DNA from: Pseudomonas sp.
GTDB lineage: Bacteria; Pseudomonadota; Gammaproteobacteria; Pseudomonadales; Pseudomonadaceae
Assembly: GCA_007117785.1 (NCBI GenBank)
Contig: SKFV01000381.1
Location: forward strand, 1 to 7,862
DNA: 7,862 nucleotides
Direction of reading: 5' to 3'
Below, piece after piece: positions 5,919 to 7,862 of this stretch. The notes beneath the pieces are model-generated. The model made no database searches, was not told the DNA's origin, and saw only the letters and a list, made by a program, of their open reading frames with translations. A program made the position numbers and the translations under genes. The first letter of the stretch is position 1. Each line of letters opens with the position of its first letter.

Positions 5919-6503
5919 CTAGAAGGGACTGTCCAAGTGTATGCGCAGCTTTTCCAATGCCCGCTTGTAGCGCATCTTTGTGGCACTTAAACCCAAGTGC
6001 ATAATCTGGGCAATTTCCTGGAATTCAAGTTCGGCAACAAATCGTAACACCAATATTTCCCTGTCGACCGGGTTCACATAAACCAGTATGCGGTCAAGGC
6101 TTGCATGCTCCGAAGCCAGTGGCTCTGAGCCAGTAATGGCTTCTTCCTGCGGGTCCAGACTGAGCGCCTCGAACAAACGCTTTTTACGTTTATCCTTGCG
6201 ATATTGGGTAATGCATTCGTTATAAGTAATACTGTAAAGCCATGTCTTAAACTTTGCCTTGCCCTCAAATTGCTTCAGGCCATGCAGAACTTTAAGCATA
6301 ACTTCCTGGCACACATCATCTGCATCGCGCTCATTGCCCAGATACCGGGCGCACACATTAAACACCGTGCGCTGATAACGCCGCATCAATTCTTCGTAAG
6401 CCACCGTCGAATGCAACAGCTCAACTTGCGCACGCTCAACCAGTGCCTCGTCACTGAGATCAGCGGGCACATAACGCGGACGGAGTGGGACCGAAGGGCT
6501 CAA
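5919..6503 (-). CDS. sigX: ECF RNA polymerase sigma factor SigX
   Basis: A protein of 194 residues with the two ECF sigma regions. Region 2 (about 37-103: YEELMRRYQRTVFNVCARYLGN, DADDVCQEVMLKVL, FKTWLYSITYNECITQYRK) binds the -10 element and core polymerase. Region 4 (about 135-190: VDREILVLRFVAELEFQEIAQIM then LSATKMRYKRALEKLR, a helix-turn-helix) binds the -35. It closely matches P. aeruginosa SigX from memory, which drives oprF and fatty-acid/envelope genes under membrane stress. The start is TTG at 6503: there is no ATG until residue 40, an in-frame TAA lies just upstream, and the TTG start gives the same N-terminal length as P. aeruginosa SigX. Ribosome binding is weak (GGA nine bases upstream). 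It lies only 29 bases after cmpX, and no anti-sigma gene is adjacent. The gene is clearly more AT-rich than its neighbours. Confidence 0.95.
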   Translation of the reverse strand: MSPSVPLRPRYVPADLSDEALVERAQVELLHSTVAYEELMRRYQRTVFNVCARYLGNERDADDVCQEVMLKVLHGLKQFEGKAKFKTWLYSITYNECITQYRKDKRKKRLFEALSLDPQEEAITGSEPLASEHASLDRILVYVNPVDREILVLRFVAELEFQEIAQIMHLGLSATKMRYKRALEKLRIHLDSPF

Positions 6504-6517
6504 GAGCGGGCGTCCAT
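6500..6517 (-). other. Five-codon mini-ORF overlapping the sigX TTG start
   Basis: ATG at 6517-6515 opens a frame encoding MDARS and closes with TGA at 6502-6500, which overlaps the sigX TTG (6503-6501) as TTGA. It has no visible Shine-Dalgarno of its own. It could couple sigX translation to upstream ribosomes or be chance. Confidence 0.2.
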
Positions 6518-6532
6518 CAGCGGGTTACCGAT

Positions 6533-7360
6533 TCAGACACGCTGGTCAACCCGCTGCTCCAGCAACTGCCGATTGGCTACCGATACCAGATTTTGTTCAT
6601 CATCCAGAATCAGCGTCTTTACCGTACCGATTTCTTCGATGGTGCCGCGGATATCACCCAGCACTATCGCATCGCCGACGCGATAGATTTCCCGCACATA
6701 GACACCGGCAAGGATTTCACTGACCAGATGACGGCTACCCAAACCCAGAGCCAGGGCTGCCGCAGCCCCGAAACTTACCAGCACAATGGCAATCACGGTA
6801 TTCAGCAGTGCCGTTTCAATCTGCAGCTGCCCGATGGCCAGTGACACCGTAATGATCACCAGCAGCCCCTGCACAAAGCGGCCAAGCCCGCTGGCATAAT
6901 CCACGCCAACGCTCTCGGCGGCGCCACGCACCACACCATTGGCCAGGTGTGACAGCAGCAAGCCGGCCAGCAGGATCAAGGCGGCACCAAAGACCTTGGG
7001 CAGGTATAGCGCGAAGGCGTCCAGGGTAGAAGATACCCGGGCCAGGCCCAACGTCTCCGCAGCCGAGACGATAAAGGTCAACACGATAAACCAGTAGATC
7101 ACCTTGCCAACAATGGTCGATACCGGTTTGCGAACGCCAATCCGGTTGAGCAGCTTGGGCACACCCGCCCCTTTCATCAGCCGGTCCAGTCCCAGCTTGG
7201 CCAGACCTTTGCTCAGCACGGTATCCACAATCTTGGCCACGACAAAGCCCAGCAGGACAATGACCAGCGCAGCTACCAGGTCAGGAATAAAAGAGGCGAC
7301 CTTGCTCCACAAGCTGGTCAGGGCGGTGAGAAAACTGTCTCGCCAGGTTTCAAGTTCCAT
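6533..7360 (-). CDS. cmpX: CmpX, MscS-family mechanosensitive channel-like inner-membrane protein
   Basis: A protein of 275 residues from ATG 7360. Predicted membrane segments lie near residues 22-44, 84-104, 120-142, 160-180 and 186-207, followed by an MscS-type beta domain (208-265: GLGSRHLVSEILAGVYVREIYRVGDAIVLGDIRGTIEEIG, ending near VANRQLLE). MscS-like channels open under membrane tension and relieve osmotic pressure. In pseudomonads CmpX is linked to SigX activity and envelope homeostasis, which fits its position directly before sigX. An alternative GTG start at 7372 would add four residues and overlap the crfX stop as GTGA; I favour the ATG because the family start as I recall it reads MEL and GTG has no Shine-Dalgarno. 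Either way crfX and cmpX are co-transcribed. Residues 1-20 look amphipathic. Confidence 0.92.
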   Translation of the reverse strand: MELETWRDSFLTALTSLWSKVASFIPDLVAALVIVLLGFVVAKIVDTVLSKGLAKLGLDRLMKGAGVPKLLNRIGVRKPVSTIVGKVIYWFIVLTFIVSAAETLGLARVSSTLDAFALYLPKVFGAALILLAGLLLSHLANGVVRGAAESVGVDYASGLGRFVQGLLVIITVSLAIGQLQIETALLNTVIAIVLVSFGAAAALALGLGSRHLVSEILAGVYVREIYRVGDAIVLGDIRGTIEEIGTVKTLILDDEQNLVSVANRQLLEQRVDQRV

Positions 7361-7368
7361 GTTCAGGC

Positions 7369-7626
7369 TCACTCTGCGGTCGGGTCAGATGCCCCGGAGG
7401 TTGACGGATTGGAGCGCCGGACCGGACGCGCGTGCCGCACGCCACGCGCACTGCCCTCGGACACCACCCAACCCCAACGGGCAAACAGGGTCAACAGGTC
7501 CAGCAGCCCCCCGCGCAAATGGGCCTGGTGCAACACGCGATCCAGGCGTTCGTTCTCGTGCGCGTCGTTCTCCTCGCCCGCTTGCTGCATCAAGGCTTTC
7601 AAGCGTTGTTCCAAGGGATCACTCAT
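7369..7626 (-). CDS. crfX: CrfX, small conserved protein of the sigX cluster
   Basis: A protein of 85 residues of unknown function. The N-terminal 35 residues are charged and helical (DPLEQRLKALMQQAGEEND...ERLDRVLHQAHLR). Residues 38-55 are hydrophobic (GGLLDLLTLFARWGWVVS), long enough for a membrane-associated helix. The tail is basic and then low-complexity (PVRRSNPSTSGASDPTAE). The start at 7626 is well supported by AGGAGG (7631-7636) four bases upstream. Position and size match crfX of the Pseudomonas crfX-cmpX-sigX-oprF cluster. It is the first gene after the rraA terminator, so the promoter for crfX-cmpX, and possibly sigX, should lie in 7637-7702. The only candidate I see there is an ECF-like GAAC with a downstream CGTC about 15 bases later on the - strand, which is weak. 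Confidence 0.85.
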   Translation of the reverse strand: MSDPLEQRLKALMQQAGEENDAHENERLDRVLHQAHLRGGLLDLLTLFARWGWVVSEGSARGVRHARPVRRSNPSTSGASDPTAE

Positions 7627-7702
7627 GGGGCCTCCTGATCTAACGTTTCAGGCTTTTGACGACTGACGGCGTACAGGTGTCACGTTCAACATCAAGGCAC
7701 AC

Positions 7703-7731
7703 AAAAGGCGGCACCCGTGGGAAGCCGCCTT
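7703..7731 (-). terminator. Intrinsic terminator of rraA
   Basis: On the - strand AAGGCGGC (7731-7724) pairs with GCCGCCTT (7712-7705) around an 11-base loop, ending in TTTT (7706-7703). It lies 22 bases after the rraA stop and separates rraA from crfX. Confidence 0.85.
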
Positions 7732-7753
7732 GCACGTTCGGGCTAACTGTCTG

Positions 7754-7862
7754 CTATGACATGCTCAGCTCGGTCGCTGAAACGATAATGCCGTTGTTGT
7801 CGGCATAGACGTATTCACCAGGACGAAAGGTCACCCCAGCAAAGGTGACCGGAACGTTGAGA
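7754..7862 (-). CDS. rraA: RraA, regulator of ribonuclease activity A, C-terminal end (partial)
   Basis: The last 36 codons of a gene entering from the right edge, ending at TAG (7756-7754). The visible residues (VPVTFAGVTFRPGEYVYADNNGIIVS) match the C-terminus of RraA/MenG-like proteins, which carry a VTFxPGDYLYADNTGII-type ending in E. coli. RraA trimers bind RNase E and inhibit its activity; family members were formerly misannotated as menaquinone methyltransferases, and some are hydroxy-oxo-acid aldolases. The N-terminal part with the glycine-rich loop is outside the window. Its position beside the crfX-sigX cluster is as in P. aeruginosa. A good terminator follows, so it is a separate transcription unit. 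Confidence 0.9.
   Translation of the reverse strand, partial: LNVPVTFAGVTFRPGEYVYADNNGIIVSATELSMS

Noticed and set aside
7104..7643. Open frame of 179 codons on the + strand opposite cmpX and crfX
   Set aside because: It is a shadow of two recognisable - strand genes; the translation is rich in S/R/P with no domain.
1..7862. CRISPR arrays, tRNA or rRNA genes, insertion sequences, attachment sites
   Set aside because: No spaced direct repeats, cloverleaf-like sequence, transposase frames or terminal inverted repeats were seen on either strand.

Overview
The window looks like chromosomal DNA of a gammaproteobacterium of the Pseudomonas / Halopseudomonas group. The main evidence is a crfX-cmpX-sigX-oprF cluster next to the 3' end of rraA, an isocitrate lyase of the roughly 530-residue Pseudomonas type, and a moderately high G+C content. 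The gene contents of the two halves are each recognisable in pseudomonads. The join between them (aceA - thioesterase - oprF) differs from P. aeruginosa PAO1 as I remember it. No mobile element, CRISPR array, tRNA or rRNA was seen.

Left part, + strand (1-2031): three tightly coupled genes. They are the 3' end of a cupin protein of the RoxA/YcfD ribosomal-oxygenase type, a GNAT acetyltransferase fused to a second domain, and a short exported secretin-like protein. Start and stop codons overlap at both junctions, so this is one translationally coupled operon.

Middle part, + strand (2032-4696): a 450-base gap leads into aceA (isocitrate lyase, the first committed step of the glyoxylate shunt). 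The gap holds a perfect 10-8-10 palindrome spanning 28 bp, which resembles what I recall of the long RccR operator of Pseudomonas aceA. Just beyond it is a sigma-70-like promoter that would give a leader of about 350 nt. After an intrinsic terminator comes a small hot-dog thioesterase, whose Shine-Dalgarno/start spacing contains a run of nine T.

Right part, - strand (4750-7862): rraA (3' end only) has its own terminator and is followed by crfX, cmpX (MscS-type channel), the ECF sigma factor gene sigX and the outer-membrane porin gene oprF. crfX, cmpX and sigX are closely packed. oprF has its own extended -10 promoter. oprF and the thioesterase gene converge on a shared bidirectional terminator. 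In pseudomonads this cluster links envelope sensing (CmpX, SigX) to the major porin OprF, which SigX helps transcribe. cmaX, which I recall between rraA and crfX in PAO1, is absent.

Overall this is a mostly ordinary core-genome region. The points most worth a second look are the aceA control region, the exported mini-secretin, the T-run before the thioesterase, the AT-rich TTG-initiated sigX, and the cysteine-free OprF.
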